This document shows positions 7,247 through 14,466 of a DNA stretch of 16,054 nucleotides, in pieces. How positions within the stretch are numbered: the stretch's first letter is position 1; every line of letters begins with the position of its first letter. The stretch is from Balneolales bacterium (GTDB lineage: Bacteria; Bacteroidota; Rhodothermia; Balneolales; Natronogracilivirgulaceae), in contig SLQI01000345.1 in the NCBI GenBank assembly GCA_007131535.1, positions 1-16,054 of the forward strand. Reading direction: 5' to 3'. Below the pieces are notes generated by a model. That model was not told the DNA's origin and made no database searches. It was given only the letters and a program-made list of their open reading frames with translations. A program made the translations under genes and the position numbers.

Positions 7247-8173
7247 ATGTCCCGTATTCGATTTTTTGGTGGTAAAGGAGGAGTCGGCAAAACGACGGTT
7301 GCGGCTGCCTATGCGGCCCATCAGGCCGGGCAAAACCGGGTATTGCTGGTATCAACAGATCCGGCTCACAACTTATCGGATCTGTTTCGCCGGAAGATCG
7401 GCCCGAAGATCACCGCAATTGACGATCGGCTGGATGCCATCGAAATCGACGCTGAAAAAGAAGCGCATCGCTATATCGAGGAGGTAAAATCAAACCTGAA
7501 AGAACAGGTACGCCCCGCACTGCTTGAAGAAGTCCACCGGCATATTGATATGGCCCGTCACAGCCCCGGGGCTAACGAGTCGGCTTTGTTTGACCGGATT
7601 ACCCGGCTCATTCTTGAGGAAGGAAGCGGCTATGATCTGCTTGTGTTCGATACCGCCCCGACCGGTCACACACTTCGGCTTGTCTCTCTGCCTGAAATGA
7701 TGGGCGTCTGGGTTGATGGACTTATAGGGCGCCGTAAGTCGCTGAAGGATGAAACACCCTCTTGGGTGAAAGATCCACAGGATAAACCCGACCCGATTTT
7801 GGAGAAGCTGAATCAACGGAAAGTGAGATTCAGCCGGGTGCGGGAAATTTTGCACGATCAAAGTCAAACGAGTTTTAGTTTTGTGGCCATTCCCGAGCGC
7901 CTATCCGTACTGGAGACGCAGCGGGCGGTAGAGGATCTGATCCAAAATCGCATACCTATCGGTGAGCTGGTGATCAACAAGGTTTTGAAAGCGACAAGCG
8001 GGGAGGAGTTTTTCCGAAAAAGAGCCCGGGCTCAGCTGCCCTATCTTAAGCAGTTACATTCCATCAAAGGAATAGAAAAGTGTATTGAACTGCCGCTGCT
8101 GGAATTTGACATCGATGATGAAACCCGATTTCGGGATTTCTGCCGGGTATTCACGGATCGGTTCACCGAATGA
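7247..8173 (+). CDS. ArsA/Get3-family P-loop ATPase
   Basis: A 308-residue cytoplasmic ATPase of the SIMIBI class. It has a deviant Walker A with signature lysine, FGGKGGVGKTT (residues 7-17), the switch I motif STDPAHNLSDLF (36-47) and the switch II block FDTAPTGHTLRL (134-145). These identify the ArsA/Get3 family, which use dimer-dependent ATP hydrolysis to drive arsenite efflux (ArsA) or deliver tail-anchored membrane proteins (Get3). The protein is a single ATPase unit, unlike the two-domain ArsA of the ars operon. It has only two cysteines (C279, C299), both near the C-terminus; the Get3 zinc CxxC and the ArsA arsenite-binding cysteines are absent. No arsB, arsD or arsR is nearby. An arsenic pump role is therefore unlikely, and a role with the neighbouring CstA transporter and CC-tail protein is more plausible. 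The start at 7247 gives the P-loop at the expected N-terminal position. Confidence 0.9.
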   Translation: MSRIRFFGGKGGVGKTTVAAAYAAHQAGQNRVLLVSTDPAHNLSDLFRRKIGPKITAIDDRLDAIEIDAEKEAHRYIEEVKSNLKEQVRPALLEEVHRHIDMARHSPGANESALFDRITRLILEEGSGYDLLVFDTAPTGHTLRLVSLPEMMGVWVDGLIGRRKSLKDETPSWVKDPQDKPDPILEKLNQRKVRFSRVREILHDQSQTSFSFVAIPERLSVLETQRAVEDLIQNRIPIGELVINKVLKATSGEEFFRKRARAQLPYLKQLHSIKGIEKCIELPLLEFDIDDETRFRDFCRVFTDRFTE

Positions 8174-8203
8174 TGAGGGTGGGGTATCCCGGGTAGATCA
8201 ATT

Positions 8204-8241
8204 AAAAAAACGGCGGACCAAATATAGTATTCGGTCCGCCG
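8204..8241 (-). terminator. Rho-independent terminator of the metalloprotease gene
   Basis: CGGCGGACC (8211-8219) and GGTCCGCCG (8233-8241) form a perfect 9-bp GC-rich stem with a 13-nt loop. Read on the minus strand, the hairpin is followed immediately by seven T residues (complement of A8204-8210). It lies 31 bp after the metalloprotease stop, in the convergent gap with the ArsA-like gene. On the plus strand there is no T tract after the stem, so it probably serves mainly the minus strand. Confidence 0.88.
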
Positions 8242-8271
8242 GGTTCAATGATAAACTAAAAGGTAAATAAA

Positions 8272-10746
8272 TTAATGCGCAGGCTGATCACCAATCGGAA
8301 AACCGGATGGTGTGGCAGGCGCGCGCCCTTCGGTTTCAGGTACCGTGCCGTCCTCGAAAAAGCGTTCGATATCCCGTTCGAGACTTCTCAGATGAGACGG
8401 CTGACCCACAACTTCACCTCTGTTGATTTGCTCAACTATTTGATCCAACGCGTATTCTGCTGATGCGCGCACCTCGGCAATCGCGCTGCCGTCTGCTGCC
8501 AGATCAATTAAAGTGTTGACCAGCGCCCGCTGGCGTACACCTTCCAGCCCTTGATGCTCGCTATCAGCAACGAACGACCGTTCGATCATGTAGCCAACGG
8601 CGTCATCAAGGGAGGGCATAGAGGAGTCCCGATCATGGAAAGCGACTACACGTGCCGCCCGCTCCGGGTGCAGGAGCCCGTCGTATACCCTAGAACTGAG
8701 CATCCGGGCAGGGCCGAGTTGATCAAAAGCCGGGCCGCCATTGGTTTGAATGTTTCGGTTATGAGAGCTGTACCCGTCAGGCACCGGGGCCATATTCTCA
8801 ACAATGTGTTCAGGTATCATAAGGTTGTCAGGCTCGACGACATCCATAACGGTGGTCAGCGCCTCGTTTACCCGGTCAGCTTCGATCATGGTACCGGCGC
8901 CTCGTCCATCTCCCTTCAGGGAATACTGGAACTCATATCCGCCGAGGTATTTTATGGCTGCGCTCAAAATATAGCGATGATACAGGTAGGCCGGATTTAG
9001 ACGCTCATTAAGCAGCCAAAGCGGGTCACCTTCGTTGATCACACTTTTATCAAAGTTTTCGAGGAGTATGGACCGGATTTCGAGTGCGTCCCGGAGTTCG
9101 CCCAGCACATCCTCTCCCAGCATCCAGGTAGAGGCTCTCGGATGACTGCCGGAATCTCCGTGATAGGGATGCGTTATGTATTCAATATCGCGATCTACCA
9201 TTTCCTGAACGATGGCTGCAAGCCCTTCCTCTTCTTCGTCTTCAGAAAATTCGCTGTAGCCCCATTTAATGGCCAGGGAATCATACACACCCGGACCAGG
9301 CGCATAGGCTTCGGACAGGTCGATGTCTCCGTTTTCGTCCAAAGTCAGTTTCGGTGCCGGATAATCCATTACCGAAGCGCGGCCGTAGCTTTCAGCGATG
9401 AAGTTGTGAGAAAGCCCCAAAGTATGCCCCACTTCGTGCGCGGCGTGCTGGCGGCGGCGGTCCATGGCAAACTCTTCAGCGGTAATATCATTATCCAGTG
9501 ATGTTACCCATGAGCCGAGATCGGCTGTACCTCCGTGAAAAACCGAAGGTTCGTAGCTGCGGTATTGGTTGTAGTTCACGAGTGACCGGTGTGAGTCCAT
9601 CCGAACCGAAGCTTTAATAATCTCGCCGGTGCGTGGATCCCGGAAACTTGGTCCGACTGACGGGCCCGGCTGAGTACGGTGAACCCACAGAACCACATTG
9701 TAGCGGGCATCCATGGGGTTCATATCATCCGGCATATCTTCAACTTTGAAAGCATTTTTAAAACCGGCCGCTTCATACAGACCTTCAAACCATTCAATGC
9801 CTTCACGGAAAGCCTGACGGTAGGGTTCAGGGATAGCGGGATCAAGATAGTAGACGATCGGTTCTACCGGCTCGCTGACTTCCGCGTCCGGATCTTGTTT
9901 TTCCAAGCGGTGACGGACGGCATAACGCTGTACGTAGTCCTCATCAAAATTGCGGGAAAAATCGTACCGGTCGATGCTGAAATAGCCAACCCGGGGGTCA
10001 AGTTTGCGTGGGGTGAACCCGTCATCCGGAAGCTGGACAAGGCTGTGATGAATACCGATGGTAACACTGCGGCTGTCGGGCGTGAAGTATCCGAGTGCCC
10101 AGGAGGAGTTATCACTGGTAAAAGTCACCTTGCCCTGAATTTCAGTGTTTTCCGGGAAGGCGTCGGTGTAGTCCGGGTTGATGGTACTTTTGTTTTTATC
10201 AACCCGAAAAGGGCCGTTGCCGAGGGCATCGAGATTGCCGGCTGCACCGACTTCATCCCGCAGAAAATAATCGGTCACATCAATAAGCGCGCCGTTTTCA
10301 TCTTCAGCTACGATATCAAAAGACCCGACAATAGAAGTGGCGAATGATTCATCGACCGAACGGGTCAGCGTTTCATGTTCGGTGTTGTAATTGGTGAATT
10401 TTGGGTTTTGCAGCTCAAAAAATGCTTTCGGGCCATTGCGGGTAAACCGGCCGATATAGTCGTTCATGCGCTGACCACGGTCCAGCCTTCCGATGGACGT
10501 GCCGGTTCCGGCGGCAACGGAGGTGAAGTAAAGGAAATCTTCATCCCACCGGTCGATTTTCATGTAAAGAGACCCTTCAGCATCATCCCAGTAAAGGGTG
10601 TAAAATCCTTCCATAGCCTCCATATCGGCGACCCTGTCCTGGAGAGAAGCCGAGTTGGCCGGTGCTGTGGTATTATCATGTGCAGCGCAGCCTGATAGCG
10701 CTGCCGCAAACAACAAAATGGGTAAAAGTAATTTAATTGATTTCAT
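8272..10746 (-). CDS. Zinc-dependent metalloprotease lipoprotein (DUF5117 / DUF4953 Met-zincin type)
   Basis: The ATG at 10744-10746 is chosen because it begins a clear lipoprotein signal: MKSIKLLLPILLFAAALSGC, with the lipobox cysteine at residue 20. An upstream in-frame ATG at 10813-10815 would add 23 residues in front of the signal. The mature protein (824 residues before processing) has a beta-rich N-terminal half of the DUF5117 type (for example GFYTLYWDDAEGSLYMKIDR). The peptidase domain carries HEVGHTLGLSH with zinc ligands H437, H441 and H447 (9424-9438 codes HEVGH), followed by SVMDYPAP, the Met-turn of metzincin-like enzymes. It is expected to be anchored in the envelope and to cleave proteins or peptides; substrates are unknown. 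It ends at a strong terminator and is transcribed divergently from the GLUG surface protein gene. No Shine-Dalgarno sequence precedes the start. Confidence 0.92.
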   Translation of the reverse strand: MKSIKLLLPILLFAAALSGCAAHDNTTAPANSASLQDRVADMEAMEGFYTLYWDDAEGSLYMKIDRWDEDFLYFTSVAAGTGTSIGRLDRGQRMNDYIGRFTRNGPKAFFELQNPKFTNYNTEHETLTRSVDESFATSIVGSFDIVAEDENGALIDVTDYFLRDEVGAAGNLDALGNGPFRVDKNKSTINPDYTDAFPENTEIQGKVTFTSDNSSWALGYFTPDSRSVTIGIHHSLVQLPDDGFTPRKLDPRVGYFSIDRYDFSRNFDEDYVQRYAVRHRLEKQDPDAEVSEPVEPIVYYLDPAIPEPYRQAFREGIEWFEGLYEAAGFKNAFKVEDMPDDMNPMDARYNVVLWVHRTQPGPSVGPSFRDPRTGEIIKASVRMDSHRSLVNYNQYRSYEPSVFHGGTADLGSWVTSLDNDITAEEFAMDRRRQHAAHEVGHTLGLSHNFIAESYGRASVMDYPAPKLTLDENGDIDLSEAYAPGPGVYDSLAIKWGYSEFSEDEEEEGLAAIVQEMVDRDIEYITHPYHGDSGSHPRASTWMLGEDVLGELRDALEIRSILLENFDKSVINEGDPLWLLNERLNPAYLYHRYILSAAIKYLGGYEFQYSLKGDGRGAGTMIEADRVNEALTTVMDVVEPDNLMIPEHIVENMAPVPDGYSSHNRNIQTNGGPAFDQLGPARMLSSRVYDGLLHPERAARVVAFHDRDSSMPSLDDAVGYMIERSFVADSEHQGLEGVRQRALVNTLIDLAADGSAIAEVRASAEYALDQIVEQINRGEVVGQPSHLRSLERDIERFFEDGTVPETEGRAPATPSGFPIGDQPAH

Positions 10747-10922
10747 AGATAGATATTTGAGTACATAGATCGTTGGCAGGAGGTTAAACATGGAAAAAAA
10801 TCCTGAATCGTCCAACAGGATTTATCTCGTTAATGATGCTTATTTTTGGTAGTTCCATATTTTGTGATGATATTGATTTCGTGCATGAAGTTTGTCGAGA
10901 TTATTCATCATTTACTTATTAA

Positions 10923-11069
10923 AATTAGTGTCTCTAAGAAAACGCCAATATCTGTGTTACGCTCGACTCAAATATGCCCATGTACGCTATGTACACGTTT
11001 TTTGGACCATAGCGAGCCCTGATCCCGGCGTTTTCTCAGGACACTATGATTTGCTTACAGACACTAATT
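10923..11069. mobile_element. Nested inverted-repeat element (MITE-like, no coding capacity)
   Basis: The left end, 10923-10952, begins AATTAGTGTCTCTAAGAAAA and continues CGCC. It has two possible right-hand partners. An inner one is GGCGTTTTCTCAGGACACTA (11027-11046; one mismatch and one gap). An outer one is CTTACAGACACTAATT (11054-11069; 15 of 16). In the middle, TGTAC-GCTAT-GTACA (10981-10995) forms a small stem-loop. A single half-copy lies at 826-851. Terminal inverted repeats, small size, non-coding content and a dispersed copy fit a miniature inverted-repeat element; two right ends suggest insertion into, or partial duplication of, an older copy. No obvious target-site duplication was seen. 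Confidence 0.55.
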
Positions 11070-13046
11070 AAATTGGTTGTGAGATCAAAGATTGATTTAT
11101 CCCCTATATCCCGCTTATTGACCGGTGCAATGACATTTATATTGGTTTTGACCGGAACTTCCTGTGCGCAGTTCGCGGGTGGCGACGGATCGGAATCGAA
11201 CCCCTGGCAGATTGAGACCTCGGAACAATTGCAGCAAATTGCCGATTATCCGGATGATCATTTTATTCTGGCGGCGGATCTTGATCTTGCAGATGTAGCG
11301 GATTTTGCTCCCATCGGCAATCCGGACTCGCCATTCAGCGGAGTGCTGGACGGCGCCGGGTATACCGTTTCCAATCTGAACCTTAATCGGGCGGACGAGT
11401 ACACCGGGCTTTTTGCGGCCGTATCCGGGAAAATCAAGAATCTGAATTTGGTGGATGTCGATATAACCGGCGCAAAATTTACGGGCGGACTGGCCGGGTA
11501 TTTATCCGGAACCGTCACGAATTGTTATGTAAGCGGTACCGTTGTCAGTGAGTCAGCTCATGAAATTTTCAGCCGGGTTGGGGTAATGATCGGGGCCGCG
11601 GAGGATGCGGTGATAGAGGACTCAAATACTTCCGGAGAAGTAACGGGCAATCGACAGAAGACAGGGGGGATTGCCGGATCCATACGGGGTACCCGGATAT
11701 CCGATAGCTACTCAGAAGCCGATGTTACCGGCTATCTTGATGAAATCGGCGGAATTGCCGGGCAGGCCGACGGCAACTCGCTCATAGAATATTCATACGC
11801 CGAAGGAAATGTAGCCGGTTTCGGGGAGACAACCAATGATGTCGGAGGTTTGATAGGTGAGCTGGAGGAAAGCGAAATCAGGGATTCTTTTGCTACCGGT
11901 AACGTTTCATCGGAAGGTGGGGAAGTCGGTGGATTGGTTGGGGAGGCCGAAGATTACAGTGTGATCAGAAACTCCTACGCCACCGGAGATGTGAGTGGTG
12001 TGGATGATGGCATCGGCGGGCTGGTTGGTGAACTGGAAGCGAGCTCCATTTTTGATTCCTACGCCACCGGCCGGGTAACCGGTCAACGGGATGAAGTCGG
12101 CGGACTGGTAGGTCAATCCGAAGCCGGAAGTGTTATTTCAAATACCTATGCAACCGGTGATGTCAGGTCGGCCGGAAACAATACAGGCGGTCTTGTTGGA
12201 GAAAACGAGGAGAGCATCATTGAATATTCCTATGCTACTGGTAATGTAGAAAGTGACGGGGATGAAGTCGGTGGACTGGCCGGGGAGAATGAAGACGACA
12301 GCATCATCCGGTATTCGTTTTCAACGGGTGTTGTTGTGGGGAATGGACGAAAAACCGGAGGGCTGGTAGGAGAAAATTATCAAAGTGTGATTTATGATTC
12401 TCACTCTTGGTCGGTAGTTGAAGGGCAAACCGAAGTTGCCGGAATCGCCGGTCGAAATAACGGGGACATCAAGCGAACGTACTGGGCCGGCACCTCGGTT
12501 AGCGGTTACTCGGAAGTTGGAGCGATTATCGGATCGACACGTGGCGGGGCTGTTGAAAACAATTATTGGGATGCTGAAATCAGCCAAAAAGAAATCGGGG
12601 TCGGGTATGGCGGAGATCAAGGCACTTCCGGGCACTCTACCGAAGAGATGATGAGTCGGCAAACATTTGAAAACTGGGACTTTGATACGATTTGGATGCT
12701 TGAAGAAGGCAGCACTTATCCTAAACTTCGGCAACTGGAGCATAAATATTCATCAACTAATGGTCCGGGAACCGAATTGCCTGGTGGCGCCACCCTTGAT
12801 CAGAATTATCCCAACCCTTTTAATCCCTCAACATTGATCACTTTTAATATCGACCAGCCATCAGATCTTAAGCTTGAAGTATATGATGTTACCGGGAGAC
12901 ATCTCCAAACATTGAAGTCCGGAGAGTTTGAACCCGGAACTTATCATGTTGAATTTGATGCCACCGGTCTGGCTGCCGGTGTATACTTCTACCGGTTGCA
13001 AACCAGCCACGGCAAGCTTACCCGGATGATGACCTACATAAAATGA
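11046..13046 (+). CDS. GLUG-repeat surface protein with type IX secretion C-terminal sorting domain
   Basis: A protein of up to 666 residues. The first ATG (11046) lies inside the inverted-repeat element, so TTG 11073 or GTG 11079 may be the real start; either keeps the basic residues before the hydrophobic segment (RLLTGAMTFILVLTGTSCAQ), which looks like a signal peptide. Residues about 145-510 hold about 13 repeats of about 28 residues with consensus GGLVGE....I..SYATG.V, which is the GLUG motif, a beta-helix-like repeat found in adhesins and bacterial IgA peptidases. The last 85-90 residues (from NYPNPFNPSTLITF to LTRMMTYIK) are a type IX secretion sorting domain. The protein is therefore probably exported across the outer membrane and attached or released there, perhaps for adhesion or glycan binding. 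The repeats are acidic. A catalytic domain is not visible. Confidence 0.9.
   Translation: MICLQTLIKLVVRSKIDLSPISRLLTGAMTFILVLTGTSCAQFAGGDGSESNPWQIETSEQLQQIADYPDDHFILAADLDLADVADFAPIGNPDSPFSGVLDGAGYTVSNLNLNRADEYTGLFAAVSGKIKNLNLVDVDITGAKFTGGLAGYLSGTVTNCYVSGTVVSESAHEIFSRVGVMIGAAEDAVIEDSNTSGEVTGNRQKTGGIAGSIRGTRISDSYSEADVTGYLDEIGGIAGQADGNSLIEYSYAEGNVAGFGETTNDVGGLIGELEESEIRDSFATGNVSSEGGEVGGLVGEAEDYSVIRNSYATGDVSGVDDGIGGLVGELEASSIFDSYATGRVTGQRDEVGGLVGQSEAGSVISNTYATGDVRSAGNNTGGLVGENEESIIEYSYATGNVESDGDEVGGLAGENEDDSIIRYSFSTGVVVGNGRKTGGLVGENYQSVIYDSHSWSVVEGQTEVAGIAGRNNGDIKRTYWAGTSVSGYSEVGAIIGSTRGGAVENNYWDAEISQKEIGVGYGGDQGTSGHSTEEMMSRQTFENWDFDTIWMLEEGSTYPKLRQLEHKYSSTNGPGTELPGGATLDQNYPNPFNPSTLITFNIDQPSDLKLEVYDVTGRHLQTLKSGEFEPGTYHVEFDATGLAAGVYFYRLQTSHGKLTRMMTYIK
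11484..12570 (+). repeat. In-frame tandem repeats coding the GLUG motifs
   Basis: About 13 units of roughly 84 bp. Some stretches remain identical between units: TCCTACGCCACCGG occurs at 11973-11986 and again exactly 84 bp later at 12057-12070. Units in the centre (GGLVGEAED, GGLVGELEA, GGLVGQSEA, GGLVGENEE) are most alike, and the outer ones are diverged. The array could change length by recombination or slippage. Confidence 0.75.
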
Positions 13047-13122
13047 GGGTTGTGAACAGGCGAATACAGAATAGTTGCAACAGATCGCTGCGGGTATAAA
13101 AAAACATGGCCAAATCGGGTGA

Positions 13123-13149
13123 GAATGATATAGTAAAGTGTTATCATTC
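13123..13149. repeat. Perfect 8-bp inverted repeat
   Basis: GAATGATA (13123-13130) and TATCATTC (13142-13149) flank an 11-nt spacer. There is no T-rich tail, so it does not look like a standard terminator. Confidence 0.5.
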
Positions 13150-13172
13150 CGCAGAATCGATTGGGGAATAAC

Positions 13173-13200
13173 TTCATTTTGAATGCGTATTGAAAATGAA
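13173..13200. repeat. 28-bp AT-rich palindrome
   Basis: TTCATTTT-g-AAT-gcgt-ATT-g-AAAATGAA is symmetrical over 28 bp except one central G/G pair: 11 complementary pairs around a 4-nt centre. It lies 125 bp before the acylphosphatase start, so it could be an operator for a dimeric regulator or the end of the upstream transcript. Confidence 0.55.
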
Positions 13201-13325
13201 TTTCAAAAGCCTACTATTAAATGCCAAGACGGATCAAATACGGAGCTCCCGTTATTGACAAACAGTAATCACTCTGGATTTTGATAATCTATTCTTTAAA
13301 TAAAATCATTACCTATTAAGACTTT

Positions 13326-13610
13326 ATGGAAGAATCAATTGAGCGTGTCTACCTTAAGATTCATGGTAAAGTTCAGGGCGTAGGTTACCGGTACTATGTT
13401 CAAAAACATGCCAATGAGTTCGGGCTTACCGGTTGGGTTCAGAATCAACCCGACGGAACGGTAGATGCTGAGTTTCAGGGCTCAAGTGAAAATATTGAAG
13501 AAATGATTAACCACTGTTTTGTGGGGCCGGGAATGGCTGAAGTAAGCCATATCGACAAAGAAAGCATCCCGGTTAAAGAAGAAGAGCATGCATTCCGGGT
13601 AAAACAGTAA
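13326..13610 (+). CDS. acyP: Acylphosphatase
   Basis: A 94-residue cytoplasmic enzyme that hydrolyses acyl phosphates such as acetyl phosphate or carbamoyl phosphate to the carboxylate and phosphate. The full family signature is present: GKVQGVGYRYYVQKHANEFG (residues 14-33), then LTGWVQNQPDGTVDAEFQG. The catalytic residues R22 and N40 are both in place. Length is normal for the family (about 90-100). It starts at the first in-frame ATG, 6 residues before the core fold; no Shine-Dalgarno sequence is evident. It appears to be the first gene of a plus-strand run and is 49 bp upstream of thpR, with a perfect palindrome in between. Confidence 0.95.
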   Translation: MEESIERVYLKIHGKVQGVGYRYYVQKHANEFGLTGWVQNQPDGTVDAEFQGSSENIEEMINHCFVGPGMAEVSHIDKESIPVKEEEHAFRVKQ

Positions 13611-13620
13611 ACCATCTCAC

Positions 13621-13639
13621 ATTCTGCCGCCGGCAGAAT
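13621..13639. repeat. Perfect GC-rich palindrome between acyP and thpR
   Basis: ATTCTGCCG-C-CGGCAGAAT is a perfect 19-bp palindrome with a single central base. As RNA it would fold with a 7-bp stem and 5-nt loop. It starts 10 bp after the acyP stop and ends 20 bp before the thpR start. No T tract follows (ACATCCAGCG), so it is more likely an intra-operon hairpin, operator or REP-like sequence than a terminator. Confidence 0.6.
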
Positions 13640-13659
13640 ACATCCAGCGGGGTTTACCT

Positions 13660-14223
13660 ATGCGGCTGTTTGTAGCTATTCCACTCCCCGAACCGATAAA
13701 ACGGCGTATTTATAATTTAAGAGATGAATCCTTACCGGTAAGGTGGGCTAAGCCTGATACTTATCATCTCACCCTTAAATTTATCGGAGAAGTTGAGGAT
13801 ACATTGGTGGAACAAATCCGTGACGCATTGTTTGATGTGCCTTGGAGTGAGCCATTTGAAATTGAGTTGGCTCAAGCCGGTGCTTTTCCGTCGGCAGAGA
13901 GGCCGAGAGTAATATGGTGCGGTGTTCGGCCTCAGGAACCGGTAATTACCCTGCAGGAGAAAATAGTCCGTGTGCTGGATCGATTTGAAATCACCGGGGA
14001 TGACAAGTCTTATCATCCACACGTTACATTCGGGCGGGTTAAAAAGCCAATAAGGGCTGTAAGTGATTTTATAAGGCTGAATGAAAACAGCATAATCGGC
14101 CATATTAACGCGGACCGGTTTTGTTTATACTCAAGCGAATTGAAAAAAGGTGGGGCGGTTCATACGGTTATTGAAACGTATACCGCCGGGAATGAGTTAA
14201 GTCAACCAGATACAAGACATTAA
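13660..14223 (+). CDS. thpR: RNA 2',3'-cyclic phosphodiesterase (LigT/ThpR, 2H family)
   Basis: A 187-residue cytoplasmic enzyme of the 2H phosphoesterase superfamily. Both HxT motifs are present: H36-L-T38 (TYHLTLKFIGE) and H121-V-T123 (YHPHVTFGRVK). The N-terminal MRLFVAIPLPEPIKRRI and the PRVIWCGV segment are typical of ThpR. The enzyme opens 2',3'-cyclic phosphates at RNA ends to 2'-phosphates; the reverse 2'-5' ligation of tRNA halves is known in vitro. The length is normal. The gene follows acyP and is only 12 bp before the next gene, so it is part of an operon-like run. Confidence 0.95.
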   Translation: MRLFVAIPLPEPIKRRIYNLRDESLPVRWAKPDTYHLTLKFIGEVEDTLVEQIRDALFDVPWSEPFEIELAQAGAFPSAERPRVIWCGVRPQEPVITLQEKIVRVLDRFEITGDDKSYHPHVTFGRVKKPIRAVSDFIRLNENSIIGHINADRFCLYSSELKKGGAVHTVIETYTAGNELSQPDTRH

Positions 14224-14235
14224 AAAGGCTCATTC

Positions 14236-14463
14236 ATGAAAGATAAAATCATATTTTATGCATTGCTGATTACCGGTTTGGTTGTAATCGCGGTGGGGAT
14301 TAAAAACATCTATGCGTTTGCGGGTGATGCCAGTCTGCTTGGCGTATTTGGTCAGTTGGGTGGTTATATTTGCATACTTGGTGGATTTGTCAATCTTGGG
14401 GTAGCCTGGAAGGTCCGAAAAAATATACCAGTAAAGATCAGTGAAGAAGAGCAAACGAATTAG
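14236..14463 (+). CDS. Small two-helix membrane protein, function unknown
   Basis: A 75-residue protein with two predicted membrane helices: about residues 6-25 (IFYALLITGLVVIAVGIKNI) and about 34-56 (GVFGQLGGYICILGGFVNLG). A short basic and then acidic tail follows (VRKNIPVKISEEEQTN). I do not recognise the family. The start is supported by AAAAGG about 8 bp upstream (14223-14228), one of the few Shine-Dalgarno-like sequences in the window, and by tight packing: 12 bp after thpR and 3 bp before the hydrolase gene. The context suggests a membrane partner of the hydrolase, but nothing shows this directly. Confidence 0.75.
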   Translation: MKDKIIFYALLITGLVVIAVGIKNIYAFAGDASLLGVFGQLGGYICILGGFVNLGVAWKVRKNIPVKISEEEQTN

Positions 14464-14466
14464 AAC

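Larger units (their letters stand above)
13047..13325. other. Intergenic region with two palindromes and a possible promoter
   Basis: This 279-bp region lies between the GLUG protein and acylphosphatase genes. I see no coding content. It holds two separate inverted repeats (13123-13149 and 13173-13200) without T tracts. Near its right end are TTGACA (13255-13260) and GATAAT (13283-13288), but the 22-bp spacing is too long for a standard sigma-70 promoter. A Bacteroidota-type TAttcTTT (13290-13297) is an alternative. The promoter for the downstream run of genes probably lies here, but I cannot place it firmly. Confidence 0.45.

Noticed and set aside
7247..8173. Arsenic resistance operon
   Set aside because: The ATPase has ArsA family motifs, but no arsB/acr3, arsD, arsR or arsC is nearby and the arsenite-binding cysteines are missing.
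9679..10347. Long plus-strand open frame (222 codons) opposite the metalloprotease
   Set aside because: It lies fully inside a well-supported gene on the other strand, and its product shows no domain or signal; it is a compositional shadow.
10747..10815. Upstream start for the metalloprotease at 10815
   Set aside because: It would place 23 residues in front of a textbook lipoprotein signal peptide, which starts at the ATG at 10746.
13255..13288. Sigma-70 promoter TTGACA / GATAAT for acyP
   Set aside because: The boxes are 22 bp apart, too far for a standard promoter; mentioned only as a possibility in the intergenic entry.
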